From Olivibacter sp. SDN3 (GTDB lineage: Bacteria > Bacteroidota > Bacteroidia > Sphingobacteriales > Sphingobacteriaceae), in the NCBI RefSeq assembly GCF_014334135.1, contig NZ_CP060497.1, forward strand, positions 5,890,001 to 5,954,000: a stretch of 64,000 nt of DNA, written 5' to 3'. Positions within the stretch are counted from its first letter, which is position 1. Every line of letters begins with the position of its first letter. Positions 18,274 through 26,574 of the stretch are shown here, one piece after another. Position numbers and translations under genes: made by a program. The notes under the pieces are model-generated. The model was not told the origin of the DNA. It did not search any database and worked only from the letters and a program-made list of their open reading frames with translations.

Positions 18274-19911
18274 ATGAAAAGGATCATGAAATTCATTAAA
18301 TATTCAAGCCAAACAAAGCTATGCCATTTGCTTTTGGCTATATGTGTACTTCTGGGAGGTTGCAGCAAAGATTTCTTTGATAAGCAGCCATTAGATGCCG
18401 TTTCGGACGCTACGTTCTGGAAAACAGAAAAAGATGCGCTGCTTGCGCTGATCGGCTGTTACAACACGGGGGCCGGTTGGAAGGGTGAAGATTTCTGGAC
18501 ACCCCGTAGTCTGTTATATCTGGACCTGATGGCGGGAAGCGGCTCGGAAAAAGAGCTGATCCCGGATCGGGTAACGGATGGCGCCCTGAATTCAGCCTAT
18601 TGGGTGACTGAGGGATACTGGCGCAACGCTTACCAAAAGCTGTCGGCCTGTAACAACTTCCTGGATCATATCGACCAGGTGGAAATGGACGAAAACGCAA
18701 AGGCGGCCATGGTGGGTGAAGTCAAGACTTTAAGGGCTTATGAGTACTTCAATCTGGCACTTTATTTTGGCGGCGTTCCCTTAGTTACCAAAGTGCTGAG
18801 CATAGAAGAGGCAAACAGTGTTATGCGTGCCTCGCGTGACGAAGTATGGGATCTGGCAGAATCGGACCTGCAGGAAAGCGCAGCTGTTCTGCCAACAAGC
18901 AGATCTGCCAGTGAACAGGGGCGCATCACTGCGGGGGCAGCACTGGCTATCCTCGGACGCTTACAGATGGCACGACAGAAATGGGCCGAGGCGGCCGAAA
19001 GCTACAAAAAGATCATCGACTCTGACGTGTACCGTATCCACCCCGATTTTACAGCGCTTTTCGCGGCCAGCAACGTTGCCAACGGTGAATTTGTTCTTAC
19101 CTCCCAATACCTCGAAGATGTGTACGGGCATGTGCTGCCGCAATACCTTTACCCGGAAACATGGGGTGGATGGCACCAGTTCTCCCCTTACAACGAACTG
19201 GTAAAGGCGTATGCGTGTAGCGATGGCAGGCCAATCGAGGAATCGGACCTATACGATCCGGAAGATCCCTATACCAACAGAGATCCCCGTTTGGATTATA
19301 CCGTACTCATTTCCGACAGGAGTGTCTTTAAGGGGCAGACCTATATTGCCAGGCCCGGGACAACCTCGCCAGACCGTTTTAACCGCTATAACTGGAGCGG
19401 CTACTGCATACGCAAGTTTATGGATGAAAACTTCGAGGGGAACTTGATGAACTTCGGGGGCAATTTTGCTGTTATCCGTTATCCGGAAGTATTGCTGGGC
19501 TATCTGGAATCCAAAATGGAGGCTGGTGATCCGATCGATCAGGCATTGCTGGATGCAACCATCAATCTGGTGCGGGGAAGGCAGAATGTTGCCATGCCCG
19601 CTGTTACCGTAACTGGTACGGATGCGCTGCGCGAAACTATCTGGAGGGAACGCAGGGTGGAGTTTGCTTTTGAAGGATTACGCTACTATGATGTGCTGCG
19701 CTGGGGAATTGCCACCCAGGAGCTGAATAGGCAGTTTACCGGTATGAAGCTTACCAATAATCCTGGCAGTTACAATGATTTCCCGGTGGACGCAGAAGGC
19801 TATCTCATTTATCAGCGGAGAAACTTTAAGGAGGGGGTGAATGAACTGTGGCCTATCCCGCTCTCGGAGCTGCAGGTGAACGGGAACCTCACGCAGAATC
19901 CCGGTTACTGA
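18274..19911 (+). CDS. SusD/RagB-type surface nutrient-binding lipoprotein
   Basis: A 545-residue partner of the susC gene just upstream. I chose the ATG at 18274 and not the TTG at 18253 because it puts a clean signal before the LLGGC lipobox (Cys30). The mature protein begins SKDFFDKQPLDAVSDATFW, the usual SusD opening, has TPR-like helices (RAYEYFNLALYFGGVPLVTK) and the family end WPIPLSELQVNGNLTQNPGY. SusD caps the SusC barrel and captures glycans at the cell surface. The gene is intact, but its SusC partner is frameshifted. Confidence 0.92.
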   Translation: MKRIMKFIKYSSQTKLCHLLLAICVLLGGCSKDFFDKQPLDAVSDATFWKTEKDALLALIGCYNTGAGWKGEDFWTPRSLLYLDLMAGSGSEKELIPDRVTDGALNSAYWVTEGYWRNAYQKLSACNNFLDHIDQVEMDENAKAAMVGEVKTLRAYEYFNLALYFGGVPLVTKVLSIEEANSVMRASRDEVWDLAESDLQESAAVLPTSRSASEQGRITAGAALAILGRLQMARQKWAEAAESYKKIIDSDVYRIHPDFTALFAASNVANGEFVLTSQYLEDVYGHVLPQYLYPETWGGWHQFSPYNELVKAYACSDGRPIEESDLYDPEDPYTNRDPRLDYTVLISDRSVFKGQTYIARPGTTSPDRFNRYNWSGYCIRKFMDENFEGNLMNFGGNFAVIRYPEVLLGYLESKMEAGDPIDQALLDATINLVRGRQNVAMPAVTVTGTDALRETIWRERRVEFAFEGLRYYDVLRWGIATQELNRQFTGMKLTNNPGSYNDFPVDAEGYLIYQRRNFKEGVNELWPIPLSELQVNGNLTQNPGY

Positions 19912-19940
19912 TCGCAATAATGGAAGGTTAATTACTGCAG

Positions 19941-19970
19941 GCAGTGCTTCTTATCGAGAGCACTGCTTTT
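19941..19970 (+). terminator. Terminator after susD
   Basis: GCAGTGCT (19941-19948) pairs with AGCACTGC (19959-19966) and is followed by TTTTATC. It lies between susD and the convergent regulator fragment. Confidence 0.75.
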
Positions 19971-19971
19971 A

Positions 19972-20337
19972 TCATTTTGGGATGACGGAGGAAGAAGGTT
20001 CGTTCAGCTCTGACATCCTGCGCTGCATCTTTCCCGGATTCTCCCCTGAAATCTTTTTGAAAAGTCGGTTGAAATAGGAAACGTTTTCAAAACCCAATTG
20101 ATAGGCAAGTTCCTTGATGCTCAGGTTCCTGACAAGCATCATCAGTTGTGCCTGCTCGATTTTTTTTTGGTTGATATATTTCCCAGGGGTAGATTGCATC
20201 TGCTTTTTGAAAAGACGGATAAAATGGTCTTCAGTCAGGCAGGATACTTTAGCCAGTTCCTCTATTTTTATCGGCTTATCAATATTGCTGTGGATAAAGT
20301 GGATAGCCTGGAGTACGCGTTCGTCCAAACCCCGGTT
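19972..20337 (-). pseudogene. AraC-family regulator, C-terminal DNA-binding half
   Basis: This fragment encodes the two helix-turn-helix motifs of an AraC/XylS regulator: DERVLQAIHFIHSNIDKPIK, then IEELAKVSCLTEDHFIRLFK, then LSIKELAYQLGFENVSYFNR and the FKKISGENPGKMQRR tail. The N-terminal half lies on the other side of IS copy A (21588-22106). Removing the IS and one GTT duplication joins codon AAC to CGG and restores one frame of 293 residues, the normal AraC length. This half has no proper start; a TTG at 20326-20328 is the first in-frame candidate. It is the likely reader of the 21-bp-spaced operators in this locus. Confidence 0.9.
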
Positions 20338-20367
20338 TGGAATTGCAACTTAAAATAGGAGACTTTT

Positions 20368-21198
20368 TTATGCTGCCATTTTCTCTTTTTCCAATAGCAT
20401 CTCTTCGATCTGCTTAGGGGTTTTATATCCCAGGGCAGAATGTGTTCTTTTGGTATTATAAAAACCTTCAATATATCCAAAGATCTCCAATTTAGCCGAT
20501 TGCTGATCGATGAATTTTCTATGGTAGATCATTTCAGCCTTTAGTGTCTTGAAAAAGCTCTCAGCTACTGCATTGTCCCAGCAATTGGCCTTCCTACTCA
20601 TGCTTTGAAGTATCTTGTTTTTTACAATTACCCTCCTGAATTCATCGCAGGCATATTGGATCCCTCTATCCGAATGGAAGATAAGACCATCTTTGATACC
20701 TCGGTTTCTAATAGCCATTTTGATGGCTTGTACAGAAGTGTTTTTAGTCGTCATATCGGTGCTTAAAGACCATCCAATGACTTTTCTGTCCGCCAGATCG
20801 ATAACCGTTGTTAGATAAAGCCACCCTTTGCCGGTATGGATGTAAGTAATGTCGCTAACCCATTTTTGCGATAGGGAATCCGCTGAAAAATCTCTTTGGA
20901 GGAGATTTTCAGCTATCCTATAACTATGGCTCGAATCTGTGGTCACCCTATATTTTTTCTTAACCTTACTTCGTATCCCATGTTTCTTCATCAATCTTGC
21001 TACGTAGCTTCTTGATACCATTTCACCTTTTTTGTGCAGCTCTGCGGTTATCCGTGGGCTGCCATAGATATACTTACTGTCACTGTGTACCTGCTGTATT
21101 TTATCCACAAGTGCTTTACTGCGTTGTTCCCTGGGGGATTCGGGCCAAACCAGCCAACGGTAAAAACAACTGCTGCTAACGTTCAATACTTCGCACAT
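20368..21198 (-). CDS. IS3-family transposase OrfB (copy A)
   Basis: The catalytic part of the transposase, 276 residues as an independent frame from its ATG. The DDE integrase core is seen: WVSDITYIHTGKGWLYL with the first Asp, GLIFHSDRGIQYAC with the second, and NCWDNAVAESFFKTLKAE with the Glu. A C-terminal YNTKRTHSALGYKTP motif is typical. The true product is probably an OrfAB fusion made by a -1 frameshift on A6G at 21279-21285 (read on the minus strand), because the OrfB frame is open upstream and encodes IYRFIKENREVYSVEKM there. Confidence 0.93.
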   Translation of the reverse strand: MCEVLNVSSSCFYRWLVWPESPREQRSKALVDKIQQVHSDSKYIYGSPRITAELHKKGEMVSRSYVARLMKKHGIRSKVKKKYRVTTDSSHSYRIAENLLQRDFSADSLSQKWVSDITYIHTGKGWLYLTTVIDLADRKVIGWSLSTDMTTKNTSVQAIKMAIRNRGIKDGLIFHSDRGIQYACDEFRRVIVKNKILQSMSRKANCWDNAVAESFFKTLKAEMIYHRKFIDQQSAKLEIFGYIEGFYNTKRTHSALGYKTPKQIEEMLLEKEKMAA

Positions 21199-21230
21199 CT
21201 TCTCTACGGAATATACTTCTCGGTTCTCCT

Positions 21231-21530
21231 TTATGAACCGGTATATGGACCGTCTCCCCTGGAGAAGATGGCTATGGCCTTTTTTAAGATATCGCGTTCT
21301 AATTCTGTATCTCTTAATTTCTTGCGTAAAATCCTTAACTCCTGCTCCTCCGGACTGATCTTGGGATTGTCAGGTAAAACCTTATTCCCATTATAACGTG
21401 GATTTCTACGCCATTTACTCAGTAAACTGGGGTCTATGTCTAATTCCTTAGCTACATCGGCTACAGATCCCTTAACAACGCTCAAATCGACCGCCATTAT
21501 CTTAAACGAATCATCAAATTTTCTATGCAT
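21231..21530 (-). CDS. IS3-family transposase OrfA (copy A)
   Basis: A 99-residue DNA-binding protein with an N-terminal helix-turn-helix (FKIMAVDLSVVKGSVADVAKE and SLLSKWRR) and a leucine-zipper-like helix (EEQELRILRKKLRDTELERD) for multimerisation, as in IS3/IS150 OrfA. Identical to copy B. Confidence 0.93.
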   Translation of the reverse strand: MHRKFDDSFKIMAVDLSVVKGSVADVAKELDIDPSLLSKWRRNPRYNGNKVLPDNPKISPEEQELRILRKKLRDTELERDILKKAIAIFSRGDGPYTGS

Positions 21531-21587
21531 TTCTACAAATTTAAAATTACTGTCTAAATCTGTCTCGCTTTAAAGGTAGCAACTCCA

Positions 21588-22106
21588 GTTCTTTTCGGAC
21601 GCCCCTGCCAGAAAGCGCGAAATGATCTGTTTCAGGATGCCTTCTGTTTCCATTTCCAGTGCCGGCAATGCATGCGTATGCTGACTGATATTCTTCATCA
21701 GTGTCGGCGAGTTATCATAGTCTTTGGGATCATATGCCTTCAGCTCCAGTTTGGGGTTCACTGCTATCAGTCGCCGGACGAGCCCTACGGTCATCTCATC
21801 CGCTTCCAACTCGACCGGAAAATCAAGTATGTCAAAAATGCTCAATTGCTTTTCCAGGGCTTCATAAATATGAATGTAGTACAAGGATAGGTCGCCTGTA
21901 CACGAATAGCCATGTTTGGTATAGGGCGGAGTCAGATACAAATGACCTTCTTTCAAGACGTACCGGTCGTTCTCACGGACAATTTCGGCAGATCCGCTTT
22001 CCACAAAATGAATACGGGCAAAAGGACTGTATATGTTCTTCCAGTTCCAATCCGCATGGTGGATGGCATGTCCAATATTCAGTAAGATAAAATCACGTTT
22101 GATCAT
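21588..22106 (-). pseudogene. AraC-family regulator, N-terminal sensor half
   Basis: The first 173 codons of the regulator, with the cupin-like sugar-binding domain of AraC proteins (FVESGSAEIVRENDRYVLKE and HLYLTPPYTKHGYSC). Translation runs into IS copy A and stops after five foreign residues (WSCYL), so the product lacks any DNA-binding domain. It is divergent from the aldo/keto reductase gene and shares with it the intergenic region that holds the 22153-22218 operator, the classical arrangement for AraC control. The C-terminal half is at 19972-20337. Confidence 0.9.
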
Positions 22107-22152
22107 GTGTCCTTTCGTAATGGTCTGTAACGAATAAAAGTAACAATAAAAA

Positions 22153-22218
22153 GTCGATAAAGTGCATCATTTTATCGAAAAAGAATACTGGAGAACGAAA
22201 CGGCATTATGTACATTTG
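22153..22218 (+). promoter_or_regulatory. AraC-type operator and promoter of the reductase operon
   Basis: Half-sites GTCGATAAAGTG (TCGA at 22154) and ATCGAAAAAGAA (TCGA at 22175), 21 bp apart, with a TACATTTG -7 box at 22211-22218, 36 bp after the second TCGA. The spacing equals that at 14760-14825. It lies between the divergent regulator gene and the aldo/keto reductase, so it may also affect the regulator. Confidence 0.78.
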
Positions 22219-22247
22219 CTTTCATGATTTGAACCATCTAATAAACC

Positions 22248-23180
22248 ATGGAATATAGAGAAATAGGCAGAACAGGCATGAAAGTGTCAAATCTTAGTTA
22301 TGGAGCCTCCTCCCTTGGAGGTGTCTTCCATTCACTTAAAGAAGAAGCGGGCATCGATTCTGTGTTAACGGCAGTGGAGCACGGTATCAATTTTATCGAT
22401 GTGTCGCCTTATTACGGACACCTCAGGGCAGAAGTGTTATTGGGTAAGGCCCTGAAGAAAATAGACCGGTCACTTTATTATATCTCCACCAAGGTTGGCC
22501 GTTATGGCAAGGATGGGGTTAACTACTGGGATTATTCGGCCGCAAAAGCCAGGGAGAGTGTATATGAGAGTATGCAGCGCCTGCATGTAGATTATATAGA
22601 CCTCATTAACGTGCACGATGTAGAGTTTGCGGATCTGGACCAGATCTGTGACGAGACACTCCCCGCCCTGTGTGAATTGAGGGATGAAGGATTGGTGAAA
22701 CATGTGGGTATCACCAATTTAAATTTAAGGCATTTCCAGTATATAATAGACCGGGTGCCACCGGGAACGGTGGAAAGTGTACTATCGTTCTGCCATTATA
22801 CCCTCAATGATGATGCGTTGGCTGATTACCTGGATTATTTTGAACGGAAAGAAGTAGGTGTGATCAATGCCTCTCCCTATTCCATGGGCCTACTTACGGT
22901 AAGGGGGGCGCCGGACTGGCATCCTGCTCCTGCGGCACTGAAACGTCTGGCCAGAAAAGCAGTTGATTTCTGTCTGCAGCGGGGGATTTCAATAGAAGAG
23001 CTGGCCATATCCTACGCCGTTAACAATCCCCGGATCGCTACTACGCTGTTCAGTACAACCAATCCCGAAAATGTTATGCAAACCATCGGATATGCCCGGG
23101 CGCAGCTGAATGAGGATGTTTTAAAACAGGTGCGCCATATTTTTGACCCCGGGTTCGGGGATAGCTGGGTGAACAGTTGA
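22248..23180 (+). CDS. Aldo/keto reductase, probable L-fucose dehydrogenase
   Basis: A 310-residue NAD(P)-dependent oxidoreductase. The catalytic tetrad can be placed: Asp51 and Tyr56 in FIDVSPYYG, Lys in YISTKVGRYG and His in LINVHDVEF; the cofactor-binding C-terminal TLFSTTNPENVMQTI follows. It resembles L-galactose/L-fucose dehydrogenases, which oxidise the free sugar at C1 to the lactone. With a fucosidase, FucP-type transporter and mutarotase in the same regulon, L-fucose is the likely substrate. No lactonase or fuconate dehydratase is in the window, so the rest of the pathway must lie elsewhere or be lost. First gene of an operon with the dehydrogenase 9 bases on. Confidence 0.85.
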   Translation: MEYREIGRTGMKVSNLSYGASSLGGVFHSLKEEAGIDSVLTAVEHGINFIDVSPYYGHLRAEVLLGKALKKIDRSLYYISTKVGRYGKDGVNYWDYSAAKARESVYESMQRLHVDYIDLINVHDVEFADLDQICDETLPALCELRDEGLVKHVGITNLNLRHFQYIIDRVPPGTVESVLSFCHYTLNDDALADYLDYFERKEVGVINASPYSMGLLTVRGAPDWHPAPAALKRLARKAVDFCLQRGISIEELAISYAVNNPRIATTLFSTTNPENVMQTIGYARAQLNEDVLKQVRHIFDPGFGDSWVNS

Positions 23181-23189
23181 AATAAGTCG

Positions 23190-23838
23190 ATGAAAGCAAT
23201 CCAGATCAAAGGACCCGGAGAAGTGGCCCTGATAGAGATAGAAAAGCCCGAAATAATATCGGGACATGTGATGCTGAAAATGGAATTTGTCGGCTTTTGC
23301 GGCTCGGACCTGAATACTTTCACGGGACTGAACCCGCTGGCAAAAAAGCCCATAGTTCCCGGTCACGAGATCGGTGCCCGTATCCATGAAGTCGGTGAAG
23401 AGGTGCCATCATTTCTGAAGCCCGGCATGAGCGTTACCGTAAACCCTTACACGAGCTGTGGTAAATGTCCTGCCTGCAATAATTTGAGACCAAATGCCTG
23501 CGAGTTTAATCAAACCCTGGGTGTTCAGCGCGACGGGGCCATGGCTGAGTACCTATTGGTACCCTGGACAAAGGTAGTTACCGAGGCGGCAATCCGGGTC
23601 GACGAACTGGCATTGGTGGAACCGCTGAGCGTAGGGTTCCATGAAAGATTATCGGAAACCACCGGAGGAAAGGGAGCAGATGTGGTCATCGAAGCGGTAG
23701 GCAGACCTGAAACATATGTAGCAGCCATTTCAGAAGCTGCCTTTACCGGACGGGTGGTTTATATCGGTTACGCCAAAGAGAAGATACCTTTTGATACGCA
23801 ATATTTTGTGAAAAAGGAATTTAACATTATGGGCTCAC
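23190..23838 (+). pseudogene. Zinc alcohol dehydrogenase, N-terminal part with internal deletion
   Basis: A medium-chain dehydrogenase broken twice. The zinc-binding N-terminal domain is present: GFCGSDLN (catalytic zinc Cys), PGHEIGARI, and the structural-zinc cluster TSCGKCPACNNLRPNAC. After LALVEPLSVGFH the sequence jumps to ERLSETTGGKGADVVIEAVG, so roughly 60 residues with the GxGxxG NAD-binding fold are missing (junction about 23638-23645, in frame). Then IS copy B interrupts the gene after GSRNAT-type sequence starts (at 23838). Even without the IS, the product could not bind NAD normally. Its role was probably sugar or sugar-acid oxidation in the fucose operon; exact substrate unknown. 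Confidence 0.88.
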
Positions 23839-23895
23839 TGGAGTTGCTACCTTTAAAGCGAGACAGATTTAGACAGTAATTTTAAATTTGTAGAA

Positions 23896-24195
23896 ATGCA
23901 TAGAAAATTTGATGATTCGTTTAAGATAATGGCGGTCGATTTGAGCGTTGTTAAGGGATCTGTAGCCGATGTAGCTAAGGAATTAGACATAGACCCCAGT
24001 TTACTGAGTAAATGGCGTAGAAATCCACGTTATAATGGGAATAAGGTTTTACCTGACAATCCCAAGATCAGTCCGGAGGAGCAGGAGTTAAGGATTTTAC
24101 GCAAGAAATTAAGAGATACAGAATTAGAACGCGATATCTTAAAAAAGGCCATAGCCATCTTCTCCAGGGGAGACGGTCCATATACCGGTTCATAA
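23896..24195 (+). CDS. IS3-family transposase OrfA (copy B)
   Basis: Same 99-residue protein as in copy A: helix-turn-helix followed by a leucine-zipper-like helix. Codons TTA AAA AAG at 24140-24148 contain the slippery heptamer A AAA AAG (24141-24147); a -1 shift there fuses it to OrfB. Confidence 0.93.
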   Translation: MHRKFDDSFKIMAVDLSVVKGSVADVAKELDIDPSLLSKWRRNPRYNGNKVLPDNPKISPEEQELRILRKKLRDTELERDILKKAIAIFSRGDGPYTGS

Positions 24196-24227
24196 AGGAG
24201 AACCGAGAAGTATATTCCGTAGAGAAG

Positions 24228-25058
24228 ATGTGCGAAGTATTGAACGTTAGCAGCAGTTGTTTTTACCGTTGGCTGGTTTGGCCCGAATCCCCCAGGGAAC
24301 AACGCAGTAAAGCACTTGTGGATAAAATACAGCAGGTACACAGTGACAGTAAGTATATCTATGGCAGCCCACGGATAACCGCAGAGCTGCACAAAAAAGG
24401 TGAAATGGTATCAAGAAGCTACGTAGCAAGATTGATGAAGAAACATGGGATACGAAGTAAGGTTAAGAAAAAATATAGGGTGACCACAGATTCGAGCCAT
24501 AGTTATAGGATAGCTGAAAATCTCCTCCAAAGAGATTTTTCAGCGGATTCCCTATCGCAAAAATGGGTTAGCGACATTACTTACATCCATACCGGCAAAG
24601 GGTGGCTTTATCTAACAACGGTTATCGATCTGGCGGACAGAAAAGTCATTGGATGGTCTTTAAGCACCGATATGACGACTAAAAACACTTCTGTACAAGC
24701 CATCAAAATGGCTATTAGAAACCGAGGTATCAAAGATGGTCTTATCTTCCATTCGGATAGAGGGATCCAATATGCCTGCGATGAATTCAGGAGGGTAATT
24801 GTAAAAAACAAGATACTTCAAAGCATGAGTAGGAAGGCCAATTGCTGGGACAATGCAGTAGCTGAGAGCTTTTTCAAGACACTAAAGGCTGAAATGATCT
24901 ACCATAGAAAATTCATCGATCAGCAATCGGCTAAATTGGAGATCTTTGGATATATTGAAGGTTTTTATAATACCAAAAGAACACATTCTGCCCTGGGATA
25001 TAAAACCCCTAAGCAGATCGAAGAGATGCTATTGGAAAAAGAGAAAATGGCAGCATAA
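24228..25058 (+). CDS. IS3-family transposase OrfB (copy B)
   Basis: DDE integrase-type transposase, same as in copy A. The ATG at 24228 is the first in this frame, but the frame is open upstream through the frameshift site at 24141-24147, so the functional enzyme is probably the OrfAB fusion of about 380 residues. Catalytic Asp, Asp and Glu motifs are all present, so the element looks active. Confidence 0.93.
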   Translation: MCEVLNVSSSCFYRWLVWPESPREQRSKALVDKIQQVHSDSKYIYGSPRITAELHKKGEMVSRSYVARLMKKHGIRSKVKKKYRVTTDSSHSYRIAENLLQRDFSADSLSQKWVSDITYIHTGKGWLYLTTVIDLADRKVIGWSLSTDMTTKNTSVQAIKMAIRNRGIKDGLIFHSDRGIQYACDEFRRVIVKNKILQSMSRKANCWDNAVAESFFKTLKAEMIYHRKFIDQQSAKLEIFGYIEGFYNTKRTHSALGYKTPKQIEEMLLEKEKMAA

Positions 25059-25088
25059 AAAAGTCTCCTATTTTAAGTTGCAATTCCA

Positions 25089-25261
25089 CACGCAATGCCA
25101 CCATGAAGGACTTTGAGGCAGTAATCCGCTATCTGAAGACAGGGAAATGTCCTACTGATGACCTGGTAACTGCAGTTTACCCACCAGAAGCTGCCCAGCA
25201 GGCTCTGGAGAACTGGAATAAAAAACCTGCCGAAGTATTTAGGGTTTTAATTGAATTTTAA
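25089..25261 (+). pseudogene. Zinc alcohol dehydrogenase, C-terminal part
   Basis: The end of the dehydrogenase interrupted by IS copy B. Joined across the IS, the sequence reads NIMGSRNATMKDFEAVIRY and continues through CPTDDLVTAVYPPEAAQQAL to the family-type end FRVLIEF, stop at 25259-25261. Too short for the usual gene calling but clear when the IS and one CAC are removed. Confidence 0.88.
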
Positions 25262-25312
25262 AGCCGGAGCTCATGTTAGTCGCCCCTTCCGTTTACCATA
25301 GCAATTAACGTT

Positions 25313-26568
25313 TTGAGAAAGAACAATTATTCCCCGGCCCTTGCACTCGTCTTCAGCCTGTTTTTTATCTGGGCAATCAGCAGCAATCTTTTGCCAACCA
25401 TGATCCGCCAGTTGATGAAAACCTTCGACCTGAATGCCTTTCAGGCTTCATTTACGGAAACGGCCTACTGGCTCGCATATTTTGTGTTTCCCATACCCAT
25501 AGCGATGTTCATGAAAAGGTACAGCTATAAGGCAGGGATTGTTGTCGGACTGACTATAGCCGCTTTCGGGGCGCTGCTTTTTTTACCGGCAGCGCTCTTT
25601 AAGTCTTACTGGCTCTATCTCATCATTTTTTTGTTATAGCCACCGGAATGTGCTTTCTAGAGACAGCCGCCAATCCTTACATCACGGTGCTCGGAGATCG
25701 CAATTCATCTTCCCGCAGGTTGAATCTTGCCCAATCCTTTAATGGCCTGGGGGCTTTCGTTGCAGCAATGTTTCTGAGCAAAATGATCCTGAGCGGACAT
25801 AATTTCACCAAGGAGACGCTTCCAGTTTCCTATCATGGGGGCTGGGAAGCATATATTGATTTTGAGACAGCGGCAATGAAACTTCCCTATCTGGTACTGG
25901 CGGCAATTTTACTGATCTTAGCTGTTGTATTTATATTTTCCAGACTTCCCGCCATAAATGAGGATGCCGGCAGGATAAATGCCGGTCAGGGAAACCGTTT
26001 GATCGACTTTGATGTTTTAAAACGCTCCCACCTCCGACGCGGCGTTATCGCCCAGTTTTTTTATAATGGTGGCCAAACGGCGATCAACAGTCTATTTCTG
26101 GTATATTGCTGCACTTATGTTGGTATCAGCGAATCCACCGCTACAACCTTCTTCGGGTTCTACATGCTCGCCTTTTTGTTGGGGAGGTGGATGGGCACGA
26201 CCCTTATGGTCAGGTTCAGGCCGCAGGACATGCTGCTTGTTTATTCCCTGGCCAATATTTTTCTGTGTCTGGTTATCATGTTTTTTGGTGGTATGACAGG
26301 CCTTTACGCCATGCTGTTTGTTTCATTCTTTATGTCGATCATGTATCCTACACAATTTTCATTGGCACTTAAAGATCTGGGGGAAAAAACAAAAAGCGGT
26401 TCCGCTTTTCTGGTGATGGCCATCGTTGGCAATGCATGTTTGCCGCAAATGACAGCTTACGTTATGGACAATTTTTCGGGGCAATACCAACGGGCATACA
26501 TTGTGCCGCTGGTATGTTTTGTTTTCTGTGCATATTATGGTTGGAAAGGATATAAAATTAGCGATTAA
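25313..26568 (+). pseudogene. FucP-type L-fucose/proton symporter (MFS), frameshifted
   Basis: A 12-helix major facilitator close in pattern to E. coli FucP: FQASFTETAYWLAYF, IPIAMFMKRYSYKAGI, GMCFLETAANPYITVLG and RLNLAQSFNGLGA are all family hallmarks. The first 108 residues end in a stop after YLIIFLL; the rest (from MCFLETAAN) is in another frame to 26568. The break is in a run of seven T at 25626-25632; eight T would give YLIIFFVIATGMCFLE without interruption. Start is a TTG at 25313; an upstream start was not found. It lies 51 bases after the dehydrogenase remnant, in the same operon. A homopolymer slip could be real, variable, or a sequencing error. Confidence 0.85.
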
Positions 26569-26574
26569 TATTTT

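Larger units (their letters stand above)
20338..21587 (-). mobile_element. IS3-family insertion sequence, copy A
   Basis: A 1250-bp element in minus orientation. Its ends are TGGAGTTGC and TGGAATTGC, imperfect inverted repeats beginning with TG and ending with CA as usual for IS3. It is flanked by a 3-bp target duplication GTT (20335-20337 and 21588-21590). It carries orfA and orfB and splits the AraC regulator gene. Copy B at 23839-25088 has the same length and, over all stretches compared, identical sequence in the opposite orientation. Confidence 0.95.
23839..25088 (+). mobile_element. IS3-family insertion sequence, copy B
   Basis: A 1250-bp element with the same ends as copy A (TGGAGTTGC on the left; the right end is GCAATTCCA), flanked by a 3-bp duplication CAC (23836-23838 and 25089-25091). 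Plus orientation, opposite to copy A. It interrupts the alcohol dehydrogenase gene. Removing it with one CAC gives an exact in-frame join, so this is a simple insertion. Confidence 0.95.

Noticed and set aside
20338-25088. Composite transposon carrying the reductase between two IS copies
   Set aside because: Each copy has its own 3-bp duplication and each interrupted gene is restored exactly across a single copy, so they are separate insertions into a pre-existing locus.
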